DNA of 11,186 nt from Phycisphaerales bacterium UBA1161 (GCA_002311745.1 DBZL01000013.1:1-11186); one strand, 5' to 3'. Shown: positions 1 to 6,389, counted from the stretch's first letter. Numbers and translations are program-made. Notes: a model not told the origin generated them from the sequence alone.

Positions 1-185
1 GCACAGATGAAAAAAGTTGGGTAATCCGGGGGAGGTTGGGTCGGGGTTTGCCGATATCGCGTGAAATCGCAACTTAGCACTCGACGGCAACTCTCTTCGA
101 ACCCCCACCTCGTTCCTCCCCCGGAGTACCGGAGGAGGAGGAAATGCGGCCTCCCGAAAATATTGACAGACCCGCGGTCGGGGAA
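1..185. other. Non-coding flank downstream of serS
   Basis: This stretch follows the serS stop codon, which is read leftward. It holds no ORF I would defend. It contains an imperfect hairpin (115-138, described separately) and a G-rich tract on the plus strand at 19-46 with four runs of three or more G. The purine block at 131-141 is a very strong Shine-Dalgarno-like sequence placed just before an ATG at 144. That ATG only opens a frame antisense to serS. No T-run follows the hairpin on the minus strand, so a classical serS terminator is not evident. Confidence 0.5.
115..138. repeat. Imperfect inverted repeat downstream of serS
   Basis: The arms CCTCC-c-CCGG (115-124) and CCGG-a-GGAGG (129-138) pair around the 4-nt loop AGTA, giving nine base pairs with one C/A mismatch. 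It lies about 50 nt past the serS stop. It could act as a factor-dependent terminator or an mRNA 3'-end stabiliser for the rpsL-serS transcript. Neither strand has a U-tract after it, so I do not call it an intrinsic terminator. Confidence 0.35.
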
Positions 186-1460
186 TCAGCCGATCTTTTC
201 GCGTCCGCCGAGATACGGACGCAGAGCCTCGGGAATCGTGACGCTGCCGTCGGCGTTCTGGTAGTTCTCCAGGATGGAGATCAATATGCGCGGACTGGCG
301 ATCACCGTGTTGTTCAGCGTGTGGCAGTAACGGACCTTGCCGTCCGTGTCGCGGTAGCGGAGATTCAGGCGGCGGGCTTGAAAATCGTAGAAACGCGACG
401 CCGAGTGCGTTTCGCCGTAGTTTTTGCGGGAGGGCATCCAGGTTTCGATGTCGTACTTGGCCGCCTGGCCCTGGCCCAGATCGCCAGTGCAGACGACGAC
501 GACGCGGTACGGCAACTTCAGCCGCTGCACGACGTCCTCGGCATTGGCGAGGATGGCCTGGTGCCAGCGCTTCGATTCCTCGACGTCGTTCCTGCAAATG
601 ATGACCTGCTCGACCTTGTCGAACTGGTGAATGCGGTAGAGGCCGGCGGTGTCCTTGCCATAGGTGCCGGCTTCGCGGCGAAAACAGGAACTGGTGGCGA
701 CGTATCTTCTGGGCAGCGAGGCGACATCCAGCGTCTCGTTCATGTGATAGGCCGTCAGGGACACCTCGGCGGTGCCCACGAGGTAGACGGGCGGGTCCTC
801 GTTGGTCATGGCGTAGGATTGCTCGCGGCCGATGGGGAAGTAGCCGGTGCCTTCCATCGGCTCAGCGCGCACGAGGACGGGGACGGTCATGGGCACGAAG
901 CCGCGCTCGAGCATCATGTCCTGCGCCAGCCGCAGGACGGCTTGGTGCAATAGTGTGCCAAGGCCGAGCAGAAAATAGCTGCGCGTTCCGGCGAGCTTTA
1001 CGCCGCGTTCGATGTCGATCAGGCCGAGCTTGGCCCCCAGGGTCACGTGATCCTTGGGCTCAAAATCGAATGGGCGGACTTCGCCCCAGCGCTTGATTTC
1101 GACGTTTTCGCTGTCGTCTTTGCCGAGCGGGACGTCCTCATCGGGCGGCTGGGGGACCTGCAAAAGCAGCGGCCGCAACTGCGCCTCGGCCGATTTCCAG
1201 CGCTGCTCGGCCTGCTTGACCTGATCCTTCAGCGCCGAGACTTTGGCGATGGCGGCCTGCTTCTGATCCGGGTCTTTGAGGCGGCCGATCTGTTTGGAGG
1301 CTTCGTTTTGCTCGGCGCGGAGCTTCTCGAATTCCTGTTGAAGTTTAAGAAGGGCGCTGTCCAGATCGAGGACGGCCGCGACATCGACCTGAATTTTCTT
1401 GAGCTCCGCGGCGCGCCGATATTTCTCCGGGTTTTCGCGCAGGAGCTTGATGTCAATCAT
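186..1460 (-). CDS. serS: Seryl-tRNA synthetase
   Basis: This class II aminoacyl-tRNA synthetase charges tRNA-Ser (and tRNA-Sec) with serine in the cytoplasm. The 424-residue product has the family's usual length. Residues 1-105 form the charged N-terminal helical hairpin that grips the tRNA long arm. The catalytic core carries the TAE serine-binding motif (230-232), motif 2 (CFRREAGTYGKDTAG, about 259-273, with R261/R262 and the downstream HQFDKVE) and motif 3 (SPRILISILENYQ, about 389-401). The segment before motif 3 reads THSASRFYDFQARR, where E. coli has SSCSN-DFQARR, so it is a divergent but intact version. I chose ATG at 1460 because MIDIKLLREN is the canonical N-terminus. A TTG eight codons earlier would overlap rpsG. 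The start lies 4 nt beyond the rpsG stop, with the purine stretch TAGGG just ahead, so it is probably cotranscribed and translationally coupled. Its place in a ribosomal operon is unusual. Confidence 0.97.
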   Translation of the reverse strand: MIDIKLLRENPEKYRRAAELKKIQVDVAAVLDLDSALLKLQQEFEKLRAEQNEASKQIGRLKDPDQKQAAIAKVSALKDQVKQAEQRWKSAEAQLRPLLLQVPQPPDEDVPLGKDDSENVEIKRWGEVRPFDFEPKDHVTLGAKLGLIDIERGVKLAGTRSYFLLGLGTLLHQAVLRLAQDMMLERGFVPMTVPVLVRAEPMEGTGYFPIGREQSYAMTNEDPPVYLVGTAEVSLTAYHMNETLDVASLPRRYVATSSCFRREAGTYGKDTAGLYRIHQFDKVEQVIICRNDVEESKRWHQAILANAEDVVQRLKLPYRVVVVCTGDLGQGQAAKYDIETWMPSRKNYGETHSASRFYDFQARRLNLRYRDTDGKVRYCHTLNNTVIASPRILISILENYQNADGSVTIPEALRPYLGGREKIG

Positions 1461-1464
1461 GACC

Positions 1465-1941
1465 CTACCAGGCGAAATGGGCAAAGGCCTTGTTGGCTTC
1501 GGCCATGCGGTGGGTGTTCTCGCGGGTGCTCATGGCCTTGCCCTCTTTCTTGAAGGCGGCCATGAGCTCATCGGCGAGGCGGTCGGCCATGGACCGGCCG
1601 CCGGATTCCCGGCAGGCCTGCAAAATCCACCGGAAGGCCAGGCTCTGCTGGCGGCGCTTGTTGACTTGCATCGGCACCTGATAGTTGGCCCCGCCGACGC
1701 GCCGGCTGCGCACCTCGACGTACGGCTTGACGTTGTTCACCGCGGTCTCGAACAGTTCCAGCACCGGCACGTCCTTGACCTTCTTGGAAATCTGATCCAT
1801 GGCGCCGTAGACCACCCGCCGCGCCACCGTCTTCTTGCCCTGCCACATCAGGCAATTGATGAACTTGCTGACCAGCTTGCTGTTGTAGCGCGGGTCAGGC
1901 TTGAGAGTGTCTTCCGAGGCGGTGAATTTTTTGTAAGCCAT
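1465..1941 (-). CDS. rpsG: 30S ribosomal protein S7
   Basis: S7 is the primary assembly protein of the 30S head. It binds the 3' major domain of 16S rRNA and contacts the E-site tRNA. The 158-residue product matches bacterial S7 throughout. It has the N-terminal KPDPRYNSKLVSKFIN block, KKTVARRVVYGAM, the RSRRVGGANYQVP strand pair and the C-terminal RENTHRMAEANKAFAHF ending. The ATG at 1941 is preceded by AGGA about 8 nt away, and this AGGA overlaps the stop of the upstream mini-gene. rpsG sits third in the rpsL operon and is followed 4 nt later by serS instead of fusA. In E. coli S7 represses its own operon by binding the rpsL-rpsG intercistronic RNA. Here that interval is filled by a small ORF, so that control mechanism may differ (inference). 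Confidence 0.98.
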   Translation of the reverse strand: MAYKKFTASEDTLKPDPRYNSKLVSKFINCLMWQGKKTVARRVVYGAMDQISKKVKDVPVLELFETAVNNVKPYVEVRSRRVGGANYQVPMQVNKRRQQSLAFRWILQACRESGGRSMADRLADELMAAFKKEGKAMSTRENTHRMAEANKAFAHFAW

Positions 1942-1951
1942 GCTTTCGATC

Positions 1952-2083
1952 CTAACGACGCAGCCACCAGATAATGGCGGCGATCACGGCGAGAACAACG
2001 ACGCCGAAGAAAATCAGATTTTTCAGGTTCGCGGCGTAGCCCTGCGTATCCAGTTGGGCGTCGGCCAGGAACTGCACCATCAT
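1952..2083 (-). CDS. 43-residue single-pass membrane protein between rpsL and rpsG
   Basis: This ORF is too short for most gene finders. It has 43 codons plus TAG and fills the rpsL-rpsG interval almost exactly, starting 6 nt after the rpsL stop and ending 10 nt before the rpsG start. Two consecutive ATGs (2083 and 2080) could serve as start. Residues 1-21 are polar (MMVQFLADAQLDTQGYAANL, then K). Residues 22-41 form one clean hydrophobic helix (NLIFFGVVVLAVIAAIIWWL), and the chain ends in RR. By the positive-inside rule the basic end should stay in the cytoplasm, with the acidic N-terminus outside. There is no good Shine-Dalgarno sequence (only AAGG about 15 nt upstream), so translation probably depends on ribosomes finishing rpsL. 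It does not match SecE or any family I recognise. The exact tiling and textbook TM segment support a real gene; function is unknown. Confidence 0.72.
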   Translation of the reverse strand: MMVQFLADAQLDTQGYAANLKNLIFFGVVVLAVIAAIIWWLRR

Positions 2084-2089
2084 GAACGA

Positions 2090-2461
2090 CTACTTGCCAG
2101 CCTTGGCTCCGTACTTGCTGCGACTGCGTTTGCGGCCGTCGACGCCCAGGGCGTCGAGCGTGCCGCGGATCACATGATAGCGCACCCCCGGGAGATCGCG
2201 CACGCGGCCGCCGCGCACCAGCACGATGCTGTGCTCCTGCAGGTTGTGCTCCTCGCCGGGAATGTACGCCGTCACTTCGCGCCCGTTGCTCAGCCGCACC
2301 CGCGCGATCTTCCGCAGCGCCGAATTGGGCTTCTTGGGCGTCATCGTCTTGACCTGTAGACACACCCCCCGCTTCTGGGGGCAGGCGTCCAAGTCTTTGA
2401 CCTTATTGATTCGCGGCAGACTTCGCCGCGGCTTCTTGATCAACTGATTGATGGTCGGCAT
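2090..2461 (-). CDS. rpsL: 30S ribosomal protein S12
   Basis: S12 lies at the 30S decoding centre and controls tRNA-selection accuracy. The 123-residue product is full length, with the N-terminal MPTINQL, the [11 protein letters not shown] loop (41-51), the [27 protein letters not shown] core and the RSRSKYGAK tail. K43 is present. Position 88 is Arg (R86-V87-R88-D89) where most bacteria have Lys, and K88R is a classical streptomycin-resistance change. Asp89, the RimO methylthiolation site, is present. I chose ATG at 2461 because it gives the canonical N-terminus and has AAGGA 5 nt upstream. The frame stays open for 77 more codons upstream only by chance, and that part contains the promoter. 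rpsL is first gene of the operon and is followed by the 43-residue membrane ORF. Confidence 0.98.
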   Translation of the reverse strand: MPTINQLIKKPRRSLPRINKVKDLDACPQKRGVCLQVKTMTPKKPNSALRKIARVRLSNGREVTAYIPGEEHNLQEHSIVLVRGGRVRDLPGVRYHVIRGTLDALGVDGRKRSRSKYGAKAGK

Positions 2462-2773
2462 GCAAATCCTTGCTTTAGTGCAACAATGGAAGGAGGAAAG
2501 TATATGAAACTGCCCGTTCGCATTCAAGTTCGGCCAGTGGGGCGCTCTAAGGGGATGTGTGAGTAACTGTTTGCCGTCTTCGTGTGGCGACGACGGATTT
2601 TTCTGAGTTTTTTGGCGAAGCCGAGATCGGATCGCTGCATGGACCGCGCTCGGAAGCTCTGCTTTTATGGGCGATTCCGGCACGTTAAACAATTATCCCG
2701 GCACTGCCCGAAAATTGATACCCGATAACTAGCGCCGGCGCGGAATGAACGGTTCCCGGGAAGCGATCGCACC
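2462..2773. other. Intergenic region between lipoprotein pair and rpsL
   Basis: About 310 nt lie between the end of the leftward lipoprotein genes and rpsL. The rpsL promoter occupies the proximal part (2499-2527). A second, weaker hexamer pair may exist further upstream on the minus strand, TTGTTT and CATAAA with 17-nt spacing, around 2662-2690. Short palindromes occur at 2752-2761 (TTCCCGGGAA), 2763-2770 (GCGATCGC) and 2732-2741 (GCGCCGGCGC). None is followed by a T-run, so I see no intrinsic terminator for the lipoprotein transcript. The frame open upstream of rpsL is not a protein extension. Confidence 0.4.
2499..2527 (-). promoter_or_regulatory. Sigma70-type promoter of the rpsL operon
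   Basis: On the minus strand, a TTGAAT -35 (2522-2527) is separated by exactly 17 nt from a TATACT -10 (2499-2504). Transcription would start near 2491-2493, about 30 nt before the rpsL ATG. The RNA would begin in a pyrimidine tract (UCCUUCC) that is complementary to the rpsL Shine-Dalgarno AAGGA at 2467-2471. The match is by eye only. Its position directly upstream of a housekeeping operon supports it. Confidence 0.6.
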
Positions 2774-3394
2774 TCATGGTGCTGTGGCCGGCGGTGGCCG
2801 TCCATACCAAGGGCTCGTGGTCATTCCCGCAAACGCCTTATTGAACTGTTCTTCCATGGCGCTGTCCATGGCAGCGATAGCCTGGGAGCGATGCTCCCAG
2901 GCAAAAAAGGTATCGTTGTACCCAGAGTACTTCGCGCTCCTGAACGAATTGAGATAGACCGTTCGGCCCGCACGATTCTTCACGGTCCATCGCATGCGTA
3001 GTACCGCTCCTTCCAAACCGACGCCCACCTGCTCGGGTTCCGGGATGACCAGAACATCCAGATCGGGGCTCATCTGGGTTGGATCGGGCGAATTCACCAA
3101 GACGGCGTGCTGAAATGCCCGGCGCACGACCGTTTCCGAGTCGGCGGCGAGCGCCGGCCCGAGAACGGCGTACTGCGTGTTCAAGGAGATGAGGGTACCC
3201 TCGCGCCACATCGGAACCTGTAACCTGCAGAGTACCGGGCTCAGATAGAGTCCCGCCCTCAGAGGGATGTTGCCTGGCGGGCCGGCCAGCGCGGGGTGTG
3301 GCTTGATCTCGTTCATCGTCTTGCATCCGCCCGCCGCCGCGACGACGAGGAGCAGCGGAGTGACCCATCCAGAAAAGGGAATTCGTGCTTCCAT
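2774..3394 (-). CDS. Predicted lipoprotein of unknown function (206 aa)
   Basis: Residues 1-24 form a bacterial lipoprotein signal peptide: a short N-region with Arg, a hydrophobic stretch (VTPLLLVVAAAG) and the lipobox AGGC with Cys24 as the lipidated residue. There is no Asp at +2, which favours the outer membrane if Lol rules apply. The mature part has a YLSPVL-like strand near residue 50, then alternating strands and a C-terminal helix with paired Ala (SQAIAAMDSAMEEQFNKAF, about 168-186). This layout recalls small periplasmic assembly lipoproteins such as the YajG/LptE type, but I cannot match it to a named family. AGGA about 7 nt before ATG 3394 is a good ribosome site. The gene lies 44 nt after the second lipoprotein gene, so the two probably form an operon. 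A 9-bp perfect hairpin lies inside the coding sequence at 2881-2901. Confidence 0.82.
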   Translation of the reverse strand: MEARIPFSGWVTPLLLVVAAAGGCKTMNEIKPHPALAGPPGNIPLRAGLYLSPVLCRLQVPMWREGTLISLNTQYAVLGPALAADSETVVRRAFQHAVLVNSPDPTQMSPDLDVLVIPEPEQVGVGLEGAVLRMRWTVKNRAGRTVYLNSFRSAKYSGYNDTFFAWEHRSQAIAAMDSAMEEQFNKAFAGMTTSPWYGRPPPATAP

Positions 3395-3438
3395 AACAGG
3401 TTCCTATCCCCAGGCGTCGAGCGAATCATATCGGCCCA

Positions 3439-4104
3439 CTACTTGAGGTCGACCGTGAATATGATTTCTCGACCAGAAACCAGATCACTCACCCGCACCG
3501 TCAACGGCCCGAGATTTCCGATGTCCGCACGTTGGCGGACGCGGAAATAGACGAAACCGCAGTCGGATTCGCCAGGGAAAAGCGTCCGATCGATCAGCGC
3601 ACGGTTGGTGATCGCCTGGTTGGTGATGTTGATGTTGGCAATGTCCTTCCCGGCAGGCACGCCCGCCAAGGCCGGAATAAGTGCGACGGGAGCGAGTGGC
3701 GCCACGGCACACATCGCGGAACTGATGTTCGCCATATCGACTGCCCAACCGTGTTGAGGGGCCAAAGCGGCCCCAGAGGCGATTGCGTCGCGCGTCGCGC
3801 CTCCTGGTAGGGCCAAACCGAATTCTTCTTTGCAGATCAAGCACCCGCCCACGGGCCGGTGGTTTTCAACGACGATCAGGACTGGCAGAACGCCGACATC
3901 AAGCAGGTCGGCGCGGAAGGCGCTCATGAGTCGGTCGTGCTCGACATAAGGATCGGCGGCGATAACCAAGCCCGATTGCTCGATCCGATGAGGATACTGA
4001 TAAGCGGAGGTCGGGATGATTGGAGGCGGCGGACTGTTATGACTGCACCCCAGCGCCGTTAAGATGACCGGGTGCAGTAGGCAAATTCTCAAGGCCTTTA
4101 ACAT
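3439..4104 (-). CDS. Predicted lipoprotein of unknown function (221 aa)
   Basis: The N-terminus is a lipoprotein signal: Lys3 and Arg6, a hydrophobic core (ICLLHPVILTA) and lipobox ALGC with Cys20. Ser at +2 fits outer-membrane sorting. A Pro-rich linker (SPPPPIIP) follows. The mature domain begins GLVIAADPYVEHDR and continues DLLDVGVLPVLIVVENH (about 68-84). This strand pattern occurs in uncharacterised lipoproteins of several Gram-negative groups. A Gly/Ala-rich hydrophobic middle (about 129-150, MCAVAPLAPVALIPALAGVPAG) could be an amphipathic or membrane-inserted segment. The C-terminal strands include RTLFPGESDCGFVYF and end in IIFTVDLK. The ATG at 4104 has only a weak purine stretch (GGAAGA) upstream, but a strong promoter lies about 50 nt away. 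It is the first gene of the pair. Function is unknown; an envelope role is inferred from the lipid anchor. Confidence 0.82.
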   Translation of the reverse strand: MLKALRICLLHPVILTALGCSHNSPPPPIIPTSAYQYPHRIEQSGLVIAADPYVEHDRLMSAFRADLLDVGVLPVLIVVENHRPVGGCLICKEEFGLALPGGATRDAIASGAALAPQHGWAVDMANISSAMCAVAPLAPVALIPALAGVPAGKDIANINITNQAITNRALIDRTLFPGESDCGFVYFRVRQRADIGNLGPLTVRVSDLVSGREIIFTVDLK

Positions 4105-4150
4105 GGCACGTTCTTCCGCGAAGGTGCCCGTCGACCCGCAAACCGAGGCT

Positions 4151-4179
4151 ATTATACTGCTCTTTACGTTCCTTGCCTA
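4151..4179 (-). promoter_or_regulatory. Near-consensus sigma70 promoter of the lipoprotein operon
   Basis: On the minus strand, a perfect TATAAT -10 (4151-4156) lies 17 nt from TAGGCA (4174-4179), which matches four of six -35 bases. Transcription would start around 4143-4145, leaving about a 40-nt leader before ATG 4104. This is the best -10 match in the window, so the two lipoproteins may be well expressed. Confidence 0.65.
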
Positions 4180-4629
4180 TGCAGCGAGATAAGGGGTGTA
4201 ACAGGAGCGGCACGATGCGATTCATGACCGGCGGCCGTACGTGGGGCTGTGCCCTGAGGTATCCGTTTAACCAAAGAGATGCCGTGGAATCAAAGGTTCA
4301 GCGGATTGGGATATGGCGAATTCAAAGGGGTAGCCGAATTCAAATCGCCTGAGACGCAAGTCAACCGTTTTTGGCGAGGCATAAGGCTGTTCTCCACCGC
4401 GCATTTGGTTTGACGATTCTAAAGGGTCGGAAGCGACTCGCACCTAAGAATTGCGCCCCTTCGGTAACTGTTCGCCCTGCTAACTATGTCTGAAAAACCC
4501 GAGGTAACCTGCAGATGTCCATTCTTCTGGCGCGGCCGACATCCCGAAAGAACCGGAGAAACCAGATCCCGCGACGCGATGGCGGTTAACAGTCACGTGT
4601 GTGAAAAGTCGCTTCGGGGCGCGTACCAT
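4180..4629. other. Divergent intergenic region with a possible mini-ORF
   Basis: About 450 nt separate the lipoprotein promoter from the secreted-protein gene. On the plus strand, AGGAG (4203-4207) sits 7 nt before ATG 4215. This opens a 45-codon frame ending in TGA at 4350-4352 (start MRFMTGGRTWGC, end RGSRIQIA). It is basic, has no signal or membrane segment, and I recognise nothing in it. A 10-bp direct repeat CGAATTCAAA occurs at 4317-4326 and 4335-4344, flanked by GGCGA and TCGCC that could pair. I found no convincing promoter for the rightward gene. The frame also stays open from ATG 4486 to the secreted-protein gene, but that part lacks a ribosome site and would bury the signal peptide. 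Confidence 0.35.
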
Positions 4630-6357
4630 ATGCTCGTGATTCCACACCGCTGTTGGCGCTGGGCGACGTGCATCGTCGTCGCTTGTTTGGTCATGGCCGC
4701 CGCAGCCCGCCCGGCGTGGGCGCTGCAGGCCGATCAGATTCTGCTGGTCACCAACAAAAACGACCCGGAAAGCAAGAAACTGGCCGACCTGTACGCGTCG
4801 CTGCGCGGCGTCCCGCCGGATCAGTTGGTCCAACTGGACCTGCCGAACGCGGAGGAGATGCCGTTTGCGGTCTACGAAACCAACGTGGTGGCGCCGCTGC
4901 GGCAGTATTTGATCGAGCATCAACTGAAAGGCCAGGTCACGTGCCTGCTGACGTTTTACGGGGTCCCCTTCCGCGTCGCGGCCAAGACCAACACGGATGC
5001 GGAGCAAAAGGAACTGGCGGAGCTGCTGCGGAATCGGACGGAGCTGATGGCGCAGGCGGGCCCGATCGTGGCGGAGGTCGAGAAGCAGGCGATGGAGATG
5101 GATCCGTCATTCCGACCGGAATCGGGCAACCCGGATTCCGCGCAGACGATGCAGATCCGAACGCAAACGGCGGCCAGGGCGGTCTTGAAAAACCTTCCGT
5201 CGCTGGGCGACTTGGCGGTCCAGGTGCAAGCCATGGGGCGGTTGATGAGCAAGCTGGAGAAGCTGGGCGGCCGGGCGGAGTTGGACGGCCGCATCGGCCA
5301 ACAGCAGCGCGACATGCCGGGCAAAAGCCCCGAGGATCGCGCGCAGTGGCAGAAGCTGCACGAGCAGGTGCTGATGGACGCGATGCGGATCGGTCAGCTT
5401 AGGGTGCTGCGCTGGGACGCGGGGGCGCGGGCCGAAATGCGCCAGATGTCGTTGGATGCGTTTGGACTGCTTGGCGCGCTGCACGTGCTGGAAGCGCAGT
5501 CGGCGTATTTTCAGACCGATCGGACCGCCGCCGCCACGGACAGCGAGCTGGCGCTGTTGTGGTGGGATTACTATCCGCGGTCCAACTGGCAGATCAATCC
5601 GCTGAATTGTCACGTGCACGCTCAAACGCCGCCGGTGCTGATGACGATGCGTCTGGACGGCCCCGATCCGGCGACGGTCGAGAAGATGATGCGCACCAGC
5701 GTGGACGTGGAAAAGACCGGCCTGCAGGGAATCGCGGCGGTGGATGCCCGCGGTTTGCCTCCGACGGATGAGTACGGGCTTTTCGATGAACGTCTGCGGA
5801 ACATGGTAGCGCTGATTCGCACCAAGACCGAATTGAAGCTGCGTGTGGACGACCGGGAAGCGCTTTTCCCGCCGCACTCGGTGAAAGGGGTGGCGTTGTA
5901 TTGCGGCTGGCACAGCCCGGGGCAGTATGTGCCGGGATGCGATTTCAATCCCGGGGCGGTCGGTTTTCACGTGGCCAGCTTCGAGATGGTGACGCTGCAC
6001 GCGCCGACGGGCGGATGGGTTCGCGGGCTGCTGAGCGACGGCGTCGTCGCCACGTTGGGACCGGTGGCCGAACCGTATCTGACCGCGTTTCCCAAACCCG
6101 ACGAATTCTTCGCCCTGCTGCTGACGGGCAAGTTGACGCTGGCGGAGGTGTACTGGAAGACCACGCCGATGACGAGTTGGCTGATCGCCTGCATCGGCGA
6201 TCCGCTGTACACGCCGTACAAGGCGCACCCAGCGCTGAAGGTGGCGGACCTGCCGGCGCCGCTGCGTGCGGCGGTGGGCGCTGCGGCGAGTGAACCGACG
6301 ACCGGGCCGCAGCCGCCGGCGGTTGGACCGGTAGATTCAAGCCCGCCGCGGAATTGA
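4630..6357 (+). CDS. TIGR03790-family exported protein
   Basis: The product (575 aa from ATG 4630) carries a Sec signal peptide: basic start (HRCWRW), hydrophobic core (ATCIVVACLVMAAAA) and likely cleavage after AWA, about residue 31. I preferred this ATG over 4486, which would put 48 polar residues ahead of the signal. The mature protein starts with the family-typical segment QILLVTNKNDPESKKLADLYASLRGVP and a TFYGVPFRV strand (residues about 110-120). It closes with CGWHSPGQYVPG (about 425-436), DGVVATLGPVAEPYLTAFP, FFALLLTGKLTLAEVYWKT and IGDPLYTPYK (about 520-530), then a Pro/Ala-rich tail. Between the two halves lies a long Met/Gln/Arg-rich helical stretch (about 125-290) that looks like an insertion. 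The family is uncharacterised biochemically and is found mainly in environmental bacteria. The zinc-ribbon gene follows 32 nt later. Confidence 0.85.
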   Translation: MLVIPHRCWRWATCIVVACLVMAAAARPAWALQADQILLVTNKNDPESKKLADLYASLRGVPPDQLVQLDLPNAEEMPFAVYETNVVAPLRQYLIEHQLKGQVTCLLTFYGVPFRVAAKTNTDAEQKELAELLRNRTELMAQAGPIVAEVEKQAMEMDPSFRPESGNPDSAQTMQIRTQTAARAVLKNLPSLGDLAVQVQAMGRLMSKLEKLGGRAELDGRIGQQQRDMPGKSPEDRAQWQKLHEQVLMDAMRIGQLRVLRWDAGARAEMRQMSLDAFGLLGALHVLEAQSAYFQTDRTAAATDSELALLWWDYYPRSNWQINPLNCHVHAQTPPVLMTMRLDGPDPATVEKMMRTSVDVEKTGLQGIAAVDARGLPPTDEYGLFDERLRNMVALIRTKTELKLRVDDREALFPPHSVKGVALYCGWHSPGQYVPGCDFNPGAVGFHVASFEMVTLHAPTGGWVRGLLSDGVVATLGPVAEPYLTAFPKPDEFFALLLTGKLTLAEVYWKTTPMTSWLIACIGDPLYTPYKAHPALKVADLPAPLRAAVGAAASEPTTGPQPPAVGPVDSSPPRN

Positions 6358-6389
6358 CCGATAAGGTAACGGCTAGAGGTGCGCTTCCC

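Noticed and set aside
144..953. 269-codon plus-strand frame with a very strong Shine-Dalgarno sequence (GGAGGAGGAGGAA) before its ATG
   Set aside because: It runs antisense to serS, and its translation is the Val/Ala/Asp/Gly-rich pattern typical of a GC-rich shadow frame. The purine block is explained by the inverted repeat next to it.
1399..1974. 191-codon plus-strand frame opposite rpsG
   Set aside because: It is antisense to S7, with no family resemblance.
2462..2692. 77-codon N-terminal extension of rpsL (TTG start at 2692)
   Set aside because: S12 begins at MPTINQL. The extension has no homologous look and contains the rpsL promoter; it is open by chance.
2732..2770. Short palindromes after the lipoprotein gene as a terminator
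   Set aside because: None has a following T-run on the minus strand, and 8-10-bp palindromes are expected by chance in GC-rich DNA.
4486..4629. 48-residue N-terminal extension of the TIGR03790 protein
   Set aside because: No ribosome site is seen, and it would place a polar stretch ahead of an otherwise normal Sec signal peptide.
5107..6228. 373-codon minus-strand frame rich in His, Arg and Gln
   Set aside because: It is antisense to the TIGR03790 gene, with composition typical of the complementary frame of GC-rich coding DNA and no domain.
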